DNA from: a bacterium 210917-DFI.7.65
GTDB lineage: Bacteria > Bacillota > Clostridia > Oscillospirales > Oscillospiraceae
DNA: 64,000 bases
Assembly: GCA_020555865.1 (NCBI GenBank)
Contig: JAJCJJ010000001.1
Coordinates: 186,001 to 250,000, forward strand
Direction: 5' to 3'
Shown here: piece by piece, positions 18,137 to 25,391 of the stretch
How the letters are laid out: each line of letters starts with the position of its first letter
Numbering within the stretch: position 1 is the first letter of the stretch
The notes under the pieces: generated by a model
Databases searched by the model: none
What the model saw: only the letters and a program-made list of their open reading frames with translations
What the model was told of the DNA's origin: nothing
Made by a program: the position numbers and the translations under genes

Positions 18137-18146
18137 GGCGTTCTCC

Positions 18147-19529
18147 TTATGCAAATACTTGCTGGTATTTCTCTTTCAGTTCCTTCGGCGCCGACTTGAT
18201 GACCTTGCTGCCGCCGTTTTCGGAGGATGAGCCCCAGATGGCCCAGAGCAGACTTTGCCAAGCGATGGCCCGGAATTTCGGGTCCTTGTCCTCTTCCGGC
18301 AGGAGATAAGCGGAAAAGCGGCGCTTGACTGTCAGCAGCGCATCCAGGCTTTCCGCATTGGCAATCAGGCTGTGGAATTCCTTGGCAGGCTCCAGCCACT
18401 GCATAGACAATGCGCCCCGCACCAATACCCCCAGCGTCCATGGTTGAAACCCAAACTTTCGGATCAAGGCATGAAGGAATTTCCCCTGCAGAGAGGAGTG
18501 CTCGTCGTCGCAGAGATCCAGATACTCCGTCACCAGCGGTGCCCACGGTTCTCCCTCCAACCCCAGAGCGAACACAGCGAAGGTGCCGGGCATTGCGCAG
18601 AACTCATCCGCGAGGTTTTCATAGTACTCATACTCCCGCATAGCCAGACGAGCGTATCGCTCCATAGCCGGATGAAGATTGGGGTGCTGTACAGCACAGG
18701 CAAAGAGCTGATTGACTCCCTTCTTGGGCAGGCCGGGAATGGGCAGATAGAGTTTTTCCTTCCCACGGAACTCCACCGAGTAACTGCGGGGAAATTCCTC
18801 TTGAGAAAGTACCGCACACAGGTAGTCCAGGATTTCAGCATAGCACTCCTCGGTGGAGTCCCTGGCGGTGATGCGGATGGTAGCAAACGCATCATTGGCC
18901 GATGCGGTGAAATGCTCCGTCTTACGCTGCTGAATGTCCTTTGGCAATTTGCCGCTGCCATTGGTTTTCAGCTGCTTCACCATATCCGGGCGAAGCTGGG
19001 AAACCAGATCGAGGTAGTGTTCGGTTGTAATGGTATTATAGCTGGCTCCATACACCGTATAGCAGACTGCCACATAGCAGGTAAAGCGCAGCAGGTTCTC
19101 GTCCACATCCTCCGGCCGCAGCTCCGGCCACACAGTACAAGGCGGGTAAGGCGTAAAATCATCCTCTTTTTCTCCAGCCTCAAAATACCTTTCCTGCACC
19201 TGCCTTTTGATATACTGCTCCAATGTGTAATCAATCTCTTTCCAGCCCACCAACCGCCGCATGGCGTCGCAGAATACAACCGCTTCCTCATAGGGGAATC
19301 CCTTCAAAGGCAGTTTGGACAGATACCGATCCAGCAGCTGGCTGGGAAGAAAGGGCGTTCCGCTTTGGTTCCGCACCACCACCGGATAGCCGGAATGGTT
19401 TTCTTTTGCAGTTCCATCCAATACATCCTGGATGCACTGATCGGCGTGTTCCAGCACATCGGGGTTCGTATTCGGTTTATGAATCAGATAATAACGGCCA
19501 TTTACGCCATCGCGTTTCGGTAAACTCAT
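18147..19529 (-). CDS. DUF6138-like protein, copy 1
   Basis: 460 residues beginning MSLPKRDGVNGRYYLI. The ATG at 19529 carries AAGGAGG; the longer reading frame upstream is inside the neighbour. Shared blocks with the adjacent gene include HFTASANDAFATIRITARDS, GLPKKGVNQLFACAVQ and YLDLCDDEHSSLQ. I believe this family is DUF6138, seen mainly in Firmicutes. It is mostly helical with no signal peptide. Function unknown. The 4-base overlap with copy 2 indicates coupled translation. Confidence 0.7.
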   Translation of the reverse strand: MSLPKRDGVNGRYYLIHKPNTNPDVLEHADQCIQDVLDGTAKENHSGYPVVVRNQSGTPFLPSQLLDRYLSKLPLKGFPYEEAVVFCDAMRRLVGWKEIDYTLEQYIKRQVQERYFEAGEKEDDFTPYPPCTVWPELRPEDVDENLLRFTCYVAVCYTVYGASYNTITTEHYLDLVSQLRPDMVKQLKTNGSGKLPKDIQQRKTEHFTASANDAFATIRITARDSTEECYAEILDYLCAVLSQEEFPRSYSVEFRGKEKLYLPIPGLPKKGVNQLFACAVQHPNLHPAMERYARLAMREYEYYENLADEFCAMPGTFAVFALGLEGEPWAPLVTEYLDLCDDEHSSLQGKFLHALIRKFGFQPWTLGVLVRGALSMQWLEPAKEFHSLIANAESLDALLTVKRRFSAYLLPEEDKDPKFRAIAWQSLLWAIWGSSSENGGSKVIKSAPKELKEKYQQVFA

Positions 19530-20995
19530 ATCAGGCCACCTCCTTCTTCCGGGTTCTCCGTTATCGGAATAAAAATCTGTCGGTATAGTTCCTTCAGTTC
19601 CTCCGGAGCTGCTTCCACCACTTTCTGACCACCCTTGGCGCTGGCTTTGCCCCAGATCACATAGCAGACCGTTTCCCATGCGTATTGCAGCACTTCCTCC
19701 GGGCTGGCTTCTGTTTCCTCGGCGGGGTCCTCGTCCTCGTCATCATCCTCGTCGGAGGAAAAACCGCTTGGAACGATCTGGGACAGGTGGATTTTTGCCT
19801 CCAGCAGAGCGCCCAGGCTTTCTGCATTTGCCATCCACGCGGTATAGTCCTTGGAATACTTCATGTTCTGCATGGACAGCACCCCACGGACAAACATAGG
19901 AACGGTATCGGCGGTAAACCCGAACTGTTTCACATACTCCCGGAGGAATTTTTCCTGTAAGTGGGAGTGCTCATCATCACAGAGATCGAGATAATCCCAT
20001 ATCAGCTGCCGCCACTCTTGCCCCAGCATTCCCAGGGCGAACACGGCAAAACTTCCGGGGAGCGCGCACTGCTCATCGCTGAGATTGGTGTACTGCTCAT
20101 ATTGCCGCATGGCAAGCCGGGCGTACCGTTCCATCAGGGGGTGGAGGCCGGGGTACTGCACGGCACAGGCAAAGAGCTGGTTTACTCCCTTTTTGGGCAG
20201 ACCTGTGATGGGAAGATACCTCTTTTCCGGTCCTTTGAACTCCACCGCATAGCTGCGGGGAAAATCCTCCTGCTCCAGAATCTCACACAGGTAGTCCAGC
20301 ACTTCGTGGCAGCATTCCTCTGTGTTGTCCCTGGCAGTAATACGGATCGCAGCAAAGGCATCGTTGGCCGATGCGGTGAAGTGATCTGTTTTCCGCTTTT
20401 GCAGGTTGAGGGGCAACCTGCCGGTTCCATGGTCCCGGAGCTTTTTCACCATATCCGGACGGACTTTCTCCACCAATCCAAAGAGGTAATTGGTGTCCAG
20501 ATACTCAAAGTCCAAACCATACACTTTATAGCTCACCGCCACATAGCAGGCGAAACGCAGTAGCGGCTCCGGGACCTCCTCTGCACGGATACTTGGTTTC
20601 AGGGAATACTCCCGATCCCAGAAGCGATCATCTTCATCGCCTGTTGCAACAAAATACTTCTCTTGTAGCTCCCGTTTCAGCATATTAAGTAAATAGTGGT
20701 CAATTTCACCCCACCGGCTCTGACGGCGCAGGTTTTCGCTGAAAGCGATGGCGTTTTCCGCATCCAGGGTCTCGGCCCGCTGCGCTTCAGTCCATATCTG
20801 AAGCAGTTGCCACACCTCAAAGGGCGCGCCTTCGCTGCTGACCACTACCGGCGGCCAGAGGGAATCAAGCCGCGTGATTCTCCCGTCAATGGCGTCCTGG
20901 ATGCACTGGTCAAAGAGCGGTTGCAGTTCCTCCTGTACCTCGGGCTTCATCCAGTAACAGCGCCCGTCCGCACTATTTCGTTTTGGTAAATTCAT
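19526..20995 (-). CDS. DUF6138-like protein, copy 2
   Basis: 489 residues starting MNLPKRNSADGRCYWM at the ATG at 20995, with GAGAGGAG 8 bases upstream. It is a tandem paralogue of the next gene, sharing the start motif, the ASANDAFA block, GLPKKGVNQLFACAVQ and YLDLCDDEHS. It differs by an acidic insert (SSDEDDDEDEDPAEETEA) near residue 435. Tandem divergent copies of an immunity protein fit protection against variant toxins. Family name is from memory. Confidence 0.7.
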   Translation of the reverse strand: MNLPKRNSADGRCYWMKPEVQEELQPLFDQCIQDAIDGRITRLDSLWPPVVVSSEGAPFEVWQLLQIWTEAQRAETLDAENAIAFSENLRRQSRWGEIDHYLLNMLKRELQEKYFVATGDEDDRFWDREYSLKPSIRAEEVPEPLLRFACYVAVSYKVYGLDFEYLDTNYLFGLVEKVRPDMVKKLRDHGTGRLPLNLQKRKTDHFTASANDAFAAIRITARDNTEECCHEVLDYLCEILEQEDFPRSYAVEFKGPEKRYLPITGLPKKGVNQLFACAVQYPGLHPLMERYARLAMRQYEQYTNLSDEQCALPGSFAVFALGMLGQEWRQLIWDYLDLCDDEHSHLQEKFLREYVKQFGFTADTVPMFVRGVLSMQNMKYSKDYTAWMANAESLGALLEAKIHLSQIVPSGFSSDEDDDEDEDPAEETEASPEEVLQYAWETVCYVIWGKASAKGGQKVVEAAPEELKELYRQIFIPITENPEEGGGLI

Positions 20996-21009
20996 GTGAT
21001 GCACTCCTC

Positions 21010-22125
21010 TCAGGTCTGCTGATGCTGCATGGATACGATATGGCAGGCCGGGCAGAACTCTACATAGAGCGTGCCCTCCGCACAGTCAAACACCGTATCC
21101 CACTGGATCTGGGCCAGATACTTCATAGACTTGCCGCAATGAGGACAGGTCGTATATTCTGCGTCCTGTACCCAGTTGGCAAAGCCGCCGATGGTGTTCA
21201 CATCCTGGCAGGCCGCGCCGTAAAACAAGGGTACCGGTGTCTTGCCCAACACAAAGGGATTTTCAGTGAAGGCCTTGTAGTCCTCGGGTCGGACATAGCA
21301 GTCCATCTTCTCCGCCCCGTCAAAGAGTTCGGAGGGAAAGACCTCCACGCCGCCATCCAGGGTGAACCGGTTGAAGGCAGGACCTTTCAAAAATCCCACA
21401 CAGCTGGGGCAGCAGGTGGCGGTCAGGATGCCGTCCAGCCCCAGAAATTTCAGCCGCTCATCCCGGCCATCCAGCACCAAAATATTCACCATGTGTCCGC
21501 CGCAGTGGGAACAGGTATCCTCCCGTGCCCGGCCAATGCGGACGGGAGATTTCTCGCCGGTGGTACCTTTGACCATAGGATAGCAGGTGGCGAAGTTGAG
21601 TTGGATTCTCTGGCCCTCCTTGTCAAAGGTCCAGCCGCCGATCTGCGCATAGCTGGATGGGTCTACGTAGAGGCCCTTGCGCCAAGGTCGGGGATTTCGC
21701 TCCAGCTCCAGCAGCGTATCCATTGCCTTGTCATCTCCCTGCATAGCAAGGCAACTCATCAGGTTGGAGGCCTCGCTGGAATATTCCGCGGACAACAGCG
21801 CATGAATCAGACCATCCCGCACATCGGCGGGAGCGTGATCATAGATCTCGCAGGGCCAGAATACCTCTGCGGCCAGTGCCGCCCGCTGAATCTCCGGGGT
21901 GATGGCATCCTGATAGCCAAGCAGCTGCCAGAAGTCGGTGAACTCCGGGTCATCCATATCAGCCAGCCTCTGGATGTTCTGTATCAGGTTTCTTTGTTTT
22001 TCGACAATTTGTTCCAGCGTCCAGGCAAGAGCAGCTTGCCGCTCCTGTTCACACTTGCATTTCCAGCACAATCCCTCATAGCCCAAGGGTGTCCCACAGC
22101 CGGGGCAGGTGTACTTCAAGCTCAT
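21010..22125 (-). CDS. Zinc-ribbon protein with DUF1963-like C-terminus; first array gene
   Basis: 371 residues. The N-terminus has a zinc ribbon (CPGCGTPLGYEGLCWKC); a middle helical region (about 35-150) follows; then CSHCGG, CCPSC, and a C-terminal region IGGFANWVQDAEYTTCPHCG followed by LYVEFCPAC that resembles the tail of DUF1963/YwqG proteins. AAAGGAG lies 8 bases upstream. Its ATG overlaps the stop of the leader ORF (ATGA). As the promoter-proximal gene it should be the most strongly expressed member. Confidence 0.75.
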   Translation of the reverse strand: MSLKYTCPGCGTPLGYEGLCWKCKCEQERQAALAWTLEQIVEKQRNLIQNIQRLADMDDPEFTDFWQLLGYQDAITPEIQRAALAAEVFWPCEIYDHAPADVRDGLIHALLSAEYSSEASNLMSCLAMQGDDKAMDTLLELERNPRPWRKGLYVDPSSYAQIGGWTFDKEGQRIQLNFATCYPMVKGTTGEKSPVRIGRAREDTCSHCGGHMVNILVLDGRDERLKFLGLDGILTATCCPSCVGFLKGPAFNRFTLDGGVEVFPSELFDGAEKMDCYVRPEDYKAFTENPFVLGKTPVPLFYGAACQDVNTIGGFANWVQDAEYTTCPHCGKSMKYLAQIQWDTVFDCAEGTLYVEFCPACHIVSMQHQQT

Positions 22126-22316
22126 ATTCTTTGACTCCTTTCCAGCGATAGAAAAACGCCCCGTGACACCCTGTCACTCGGACAGGCTGACGCAGGGCGC
22201 GAAAAGGCCGCAAGGGAGACGCCACATCTACCAGAGGATGTGGTTTCTTCTTCAGCCAAAATCAATTTTTCATATTTGAACAGAACAGCTGTGGACTGTC
22301 CCAGTTTTTCTTCCAT
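22122..22316 (-). CDS. Putative leader ORF spanning an attenuator hairpin
   Basis: 64 codons starting MEEKLGQSTAVLF. It begins about 45 bases downstream of the predicted transcription start, runs straight through the hairpin at 22157-22199 and ends with a TGA that overlaps the ATG of the first array gene. The ribosome site is weak (CGAGG). It could be a regulatory leader whose translation melts the terminator, or a fortuitous frame. I know no function for the peptide. Confidence 0.4.
   Translation of the reverse strand: MEEKLGQSTAVLFKYEKLILAEEETTSSGRCGVSLAAFSRPASACPSDRVSRGVFLSLERSQRI
22151..22199 (-). terminator. Strong hairpin with T-tract in the array leader (candidate attenuator)
   Basis: On the minus strand, arms 22181-22199 and 22157-22175 pair over 19 positions with three mismatches and one G-U, around a 5-base loop. 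They are followed by TTTTT at 22152-22156. This is an intrinsic terminator form placed between the promoter and the first gene of a 22-kb transcript, so conditional read-through is likely. Confidence 0.75.
22222..22243 (-). promoter_or_regulatory. Small upstream hairpin in the array leader
   Basis: Perfect 7-bp stem (CCACATC / GATGTGG) with an 8-base loop, about 22 bases before the terminator hairpin. It could be a pause hairpin or part of an alternative fold. Role inferred. Confidence 0.4.
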
Positions 22317-22366
22317 AGCAAGACCTCGGGTTACAAATTTCTAAACGGGTATATTTTATTATTCTT

Positions 22367-22395
22367 ATTATACCATATCATCTGTTTTCTTTGAA
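22367..22395 (-). promoter_or_regulatory. Promoter of the immunity array
   Basis: On the minus strand, TTCAAA (22390-22395) and TATAAT (22367-22372) are separated by 17 bases, and the -10 is extended by TGG. The predicted start is near 22360. It sits at the 3' end of the SLOG gene. Confidence 0.65.
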
Positions 22396-22856
22396 AGAGA
22401 GATTTGCTCCTCAGCCAAATTTATGATGTGGATTTTTCCCTTTCTATTTCCTGTCCCGGCATACTCCAGCAGTTCTCTGGCGTTGCTGGCGGGATGCCAC
22501 ACATAGGCAATGAGAAAATCGCTGCGCTCCACCATGTATCGGTTTGCGCGGACGATGGCAAGCCGTTTGGGGACCGTTTCCAGATCCGGCGGATAGAACA
22601 GAGCGTCGAACTTCTCTGGCAGATCCACCTTTCTGTTGACTGGGTAATATGGGGTCATCAGCATCAGCGTAATATCCGGGTGCGCTCGCTTGGCCTGCGA
22701 CAGTGCCCGGATCACCAGACGGTCGAAGTTTCCATACTGCCCCACCACAAATTCAGATACGCCATATTCCGTGATATGGCGCTCTATGGTTTCAAGCAGG
22801 GTTGGGTACACCCGATCCGGCGTCTCCCTATGCCCTATAAAGAAGCAGCTTCCCAT
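22368..22856 (-). CDS. SLOG-superfamily protein (DUF1273/YpsA-like)
   Basis: 162 residues from the ATG at 22856 (GAGGG 8 bases upstream; the earlier ATG at 22886 has no site). It starts MGSCFFIGHRETPD and contains VSEFVVGQYGNFDRLVIRAL and SDFLIAYVWHPASNARELLE, the Rossmann-like pattern of SLOG proteins that bind nucleotide-type ligands. These are common on Firmicutes conjugative elements. Its last codons overlap the array promoter. No fused effector is present, so a sensor or accessory role is inferred. Confidence 0.75.
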   Translation of the reverse strand: MGSCFFIGHRETPDRVYPTLLETIERHITEYGVSEFVVGQYGNFDRLVIRALSQAKRAHPDITLMLMTPYYPVNRKVDLPEKFDALFYPPDLETVPKRLAIVRANRYMVERSDFLIAYVWHPASNARELLEYAGTGNRKGKIHIINLAEEQISLSKKTDDMV

Positions 22857-23049
22857 CTGACAGCCCTCATACACAGTCGCAGTCATATTTTATTGATTGT
22901 GATTCATAATAGAACTATAAAGCCAACGCCTATTTTAATAATTATATCACTAATTATTCGTTGTGTGAAGCAAAAGTTGATGATTTAAGTGTGAACCCGC
23001 GACGCTCCCTTATATTAAAATAATAAGTAGAGATTGGAGGGAGAGGATC

Positions 23050-23373
23050 ATGGACGACAACCGCCGCTATGAAGCGTTTGTGCGGAACCGCATCACAGAG
23101 CTGCGGGAACAGAAAGGCGTTTCTGAGCATCGGATGAGCCTGGAGCTTGGAAAGAGCGGCTCCTACATCAGAAGCATCACCAATGGAATTTCTATGCCCT
23201 CTCTCCGGGAGCTGTTCAACATCATGGAATACTTTGATTTGACGCCAGCCCTTTTCTTTGCCCCTATGGACGATCCGGATTCCCTGCGTGGGATCATAGG
23301 TAAGAAGCTGCTTGCCCTGCCGGATGAAGACTTGGAGAAAGTAGTTGTTTTTCTGGACTGGATCAGAAAATAA
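23050..23373 (+). CDS. XRE-family transcriptional regulator
   Basis: 107 residues. An XRE helix-turn-helix covers residues 12-70 (ITELREQKGVSEHRMSLELG, SGSYIRSITNGISMPS). It is divergent from the SLOG gene across an AT-rich 190-base gap, so it probably controls its own and perhaps SLOG transcription. A strong GGAGGGAGAGG site precedes the ATG. Typical of the regulatory region of integrative elements. Confidence 0.85.
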   Translation: MDDNRRYEAFVRNRITELREQKGVSEHRMSLELGKSGSYIRSITNGISMPSLRELFNIMEYFDLTPALFFAPMDDPDSLRGIIGKKLLALPDEDLEKVVVFLDWIRK

Positions 23374-23407
23374 CCGCTCCTACTGGCGTTTGACATGAAA
23401 AATAATG

Positions 23408-23456
23408 CCGCTCAGTCAGTTTCTGATAGTTTCTGACATGGGCGGTTTCTTTTTTG
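23408..23456 (+). terminator. Terminator after the XRE gene
   Basis: Interrupted stem CCGC/GCGG plus GTCAG/CTGAC followed by TTTCTTTTTT, 35 bases after the stop. Confidence 0.6.
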
Positions 23457-23565
23457 CGCTCTTGGGGGAAAGAACTTCCGGCTATTGAAATTTCAAGCTC
23501 TTTCCACTAAAATGGAATTCATCGTCTGTTACCAACCGTTCCAATTACAAAGCGAGGTAGGAAAA

Positions 23566-24708
23566 ATGAACCAAAAAGAAATCAATGAGCTGCGGCGCCG
23601 TTTTCGTCCGGAAAAAAGCGCCATCAGCCGTGTTTATGGATGCTATGTCAACAGCAGTAAAGAGATCGTTTCCGATATGGACGAATCCCTGGGCATGATG
23701 CCGCAGGAGGAGTCCGAGAAGTATTTGAGCCTTTTGAAGAAGGGACTGTCCGGCTCTCTTGGGAAAAACCTCATTGATATCGTATTCTCCACTCAGCAGG
23801 TAGTGGACAGTGAGGAACACCGCCTGCTCACCACACTGCGGGATTCCCAGCTGAAGGACAACGAAGCTCGTCAGACCTTTTACCGCAAGGTGATCGATAG
23901 TCTGGACATGGGGGACAGCAGTTACCTGTTGCTCCTGGTCTGTGACAGCTACGATGTTCCCCATCGGGGCAAGGATGATTCCTTGCAAGCGGATGCCTCA
24001 GATGAGGTGTTCACCTATATCGTCTGTGTTGTGTGCCCCATCAAGGAGGGCAAGGTAGAGTTGGGATATTTTCCCGGTGACAACGAATTCCACTGCGCTG
24101 CTGGGCAAACCGTCGCTCCTCCTGAGCTGGGTTTTCTGTTTCCGGCATTCGATGACCGGGCAGCAAATATCTATAATGCTCTCTTTTACAGCAGGAAGGC
24201 CAATGAAATTCACCAGGAGTTCATTGACGCGATCTTCCATGTGGAAGCGCCGATGTCTGCCGTTGAGCAGAAGGAAGCATTCCAGTCAGCTCTGAGCGAT
24301 GCGTTTGACTGCAGTCTGGAAGTGATGCAGACTGTTCATGAACAGCTGCGTGAGAAAATCAAGGAGTACAGGGAAAGCAGGAGTTCGGAACCTCTGGAGA
24401 TGAGCGTCTCAGAAATAGGGCAAATCCTTCAAAGCTGCGGGATTGCGGATGAGCAGGTGGCAGCATTCCAGGAAAAATGCGGCGAGCAGTTTGGTTCGGG
24501 GGTTGTCCTGAATCCGGCAAACCTGATCGACAGCAGCCGTTTTGAGATCAAGACACCTGAGATCACCATTTCTGCTGATCCAGAGTATAGTTACCTGGTG
24601 GAAACTCAAATTATCAACGGGCGCAAGTACCTCCTGATCCCCGCAGAAGATGGCGTGGAGGTCAACGGTTTTGCTGTCGGTATTACAGCTGCACAAAAAG
24701 ACGATTAA
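23566..24708 (+). CDS. DUF4317 family protein
   Basis: 380 residues starting MNQKEINELRRRFRPEKSAI, the characteristic DUF4317 start, followed by SRVYGCYVNSSKEIV and LLLLVCDSYDVPHRGKDD. The ATG at 23566 with GAGGTAGG upstream is chosen over in-frame starts further up that precede the family start. Full length for the family. DUF4317 proteins are frequent in Clostridia and on their elements; function unknown. Confidence 0.85.
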   Translation: MNQKEINELRRRFRPEKSAISRVYGCYVNSSKEIVSDMDESLGMMPQEESEKYLSLLKKGLSGSLGKNLIDIVFSTQQVVDSEEHRLLTTLRDSQLKDNEARQTFYRKVIDSLDMGDSSYLLLLVCDSYDVPHRGKDDSLQADASDEVFTYIVCVVCPIKEGKVELGYFPGDNEFHCAAGQTVAPPELGFLFPAFDDRAANIYNALFYSRKANEIHQEFIDAIFHVEAPMSAVEQKEAFQSALSDAFDCSLEVMQTVHEQLREKIKEYRESRSSEPLEMSVSEIGQILQSCGIADEQVAAFQEKCGEQFGSGVVLNPANLIDSSRFEIKTPEITISADPEYSYLVETQIINGRKYLLIPAEDGVEVNGFAVGITAAQKDD

Positions 24709-24852
24709 ATTTCAAAAGCCGGACACACCGTAAGGCGGTATAATCTTTAAGGCCAGATGTTGTTTGTTATTTTCTGTCTTAAATAAAATCCTTAGAGTGG
24801 GCGCTTCTGGTTGGTTCATTATGAACCGGGACTCGGTTCACATGATATGTAG

Positions 24853-24883
24853 ACCCTCCCCTTGGCGGGAGGGTTTGCTTTTT
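24853..24883 (+). terminator. Terminator after DUF4317
   Basis: Perfect 8-bp stem ACCCTCCC/GGGAGGGT with a 6-base loop, then TTGCTTTTT. The 140 bases between the DUF4317 stop and this hairpin hold no gene, only a GGTTCA-TTA-TGAACC palindrome near 24813-24829. Confidence 0.65.
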
Positions 24884-24888
24884 ACAGG

Positions 24889-25110
24889 CTATCTCACCAG
24901 ACGGTTCCTTGCTTCCAGTGCCGGCACACAGTCATGGCCTGTCAAATACTGTGCCGCATCCAGCCATTCCTGTTCGCTGCATGCACCTAAAGGGATCGCG
25001 GCAGTGAGCCTGTGCAGCCGTTCACTTTGCTGGGACAGCCGAAGATCAGAAAGAACTCCGCATCCCATTTGATAAGCCCAATAATCCAGTAGATCGATCT
25101 CAACCAGCAT
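24889..25110 (-). CDS. Small conjugative-element hypothetical protein
   Basis: 73 residues starting MLVEIDLLDYWAYQMGCGVL. GGAGGTG lies 6 bases upstream of the ATG. It follows the winged-helix gene by 12 bases and is co-oriented with the coupling protein. Acidic, helical, no known domain. Similar small proteins accompany VirD4 genes in Firmicutes elements. Confidence 0.65.
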   Translation of the reverse strand: MLVEIDLLDYWAYQMGCGVLSDLRLSQQSERLHRLTAAIPLGACSEQEWLDAAQYLTGHDCVPALEARNRLVR

Positions 25111-25122
25111 TGGACACCTCCG

Positions 25123-25377
25123 TCATACCACATGATACAGATTGGAAGTAAGACTCCCATTTTCCCGCCAGCGTGGGTCCTTTTGCAGCAGACCGGCCCT
25201 GCAGAGATCATCCAGTGCCCGCTTGACCGTAGAGCGGGAAAGTCCCAACTCCAGAGCAATGGTTCTGATGGCCGGCCAGCAGCGTCCCTCGCTGTCTGCC
25301 CGATCCTTGAGGTACATATAGACGCTCCTGGCTCTGTGGCTTAGATTGGAATTGTAGATATTTCTAAAGCTGTTCAT
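25123..25377 (-). CDS. Winged-helix DNA-binding protein
   Basis: 84 residues starting MNSFRNIYNSNLSHRARSVY; GGAGGG lies 8 bases upstream of the ATG at 25377. The region WPAIRTIALELGLSRSTVKR followed by ALDDLCRAGLL is a helix-turn-helix of the replication-initiator/GntR-like type. Its small size and place beside VirD4 are typical of conjugative elements, where it may act in replication or regulation. Confidence 0.75.
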   Translation of the reverse strand: MNSFRNIYNSNLSHRARSVYMYLKDRADSEGRCWPAIRTIALELGLSRSTVKRALDDLCRAGLLQKDPRWRENGSLTSNLYHVV

Positions 25378-25391
25378 TCTGTTTCCCTCCG

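Noticed and set aside
22122..22316. Reading the leader ORF as an ordinary structural gene
   Set aside because: Its sequence is dictated by the hairpin it crosses and the ribosome site is weak; kept only as a putative leader.
24709..24852. Possible origin of transfer next to the GGTTCA/TGAACC palindrome
   Set aside because: A palindrome alone is not enough; no relaxase gene or known nic-site motif is visible.
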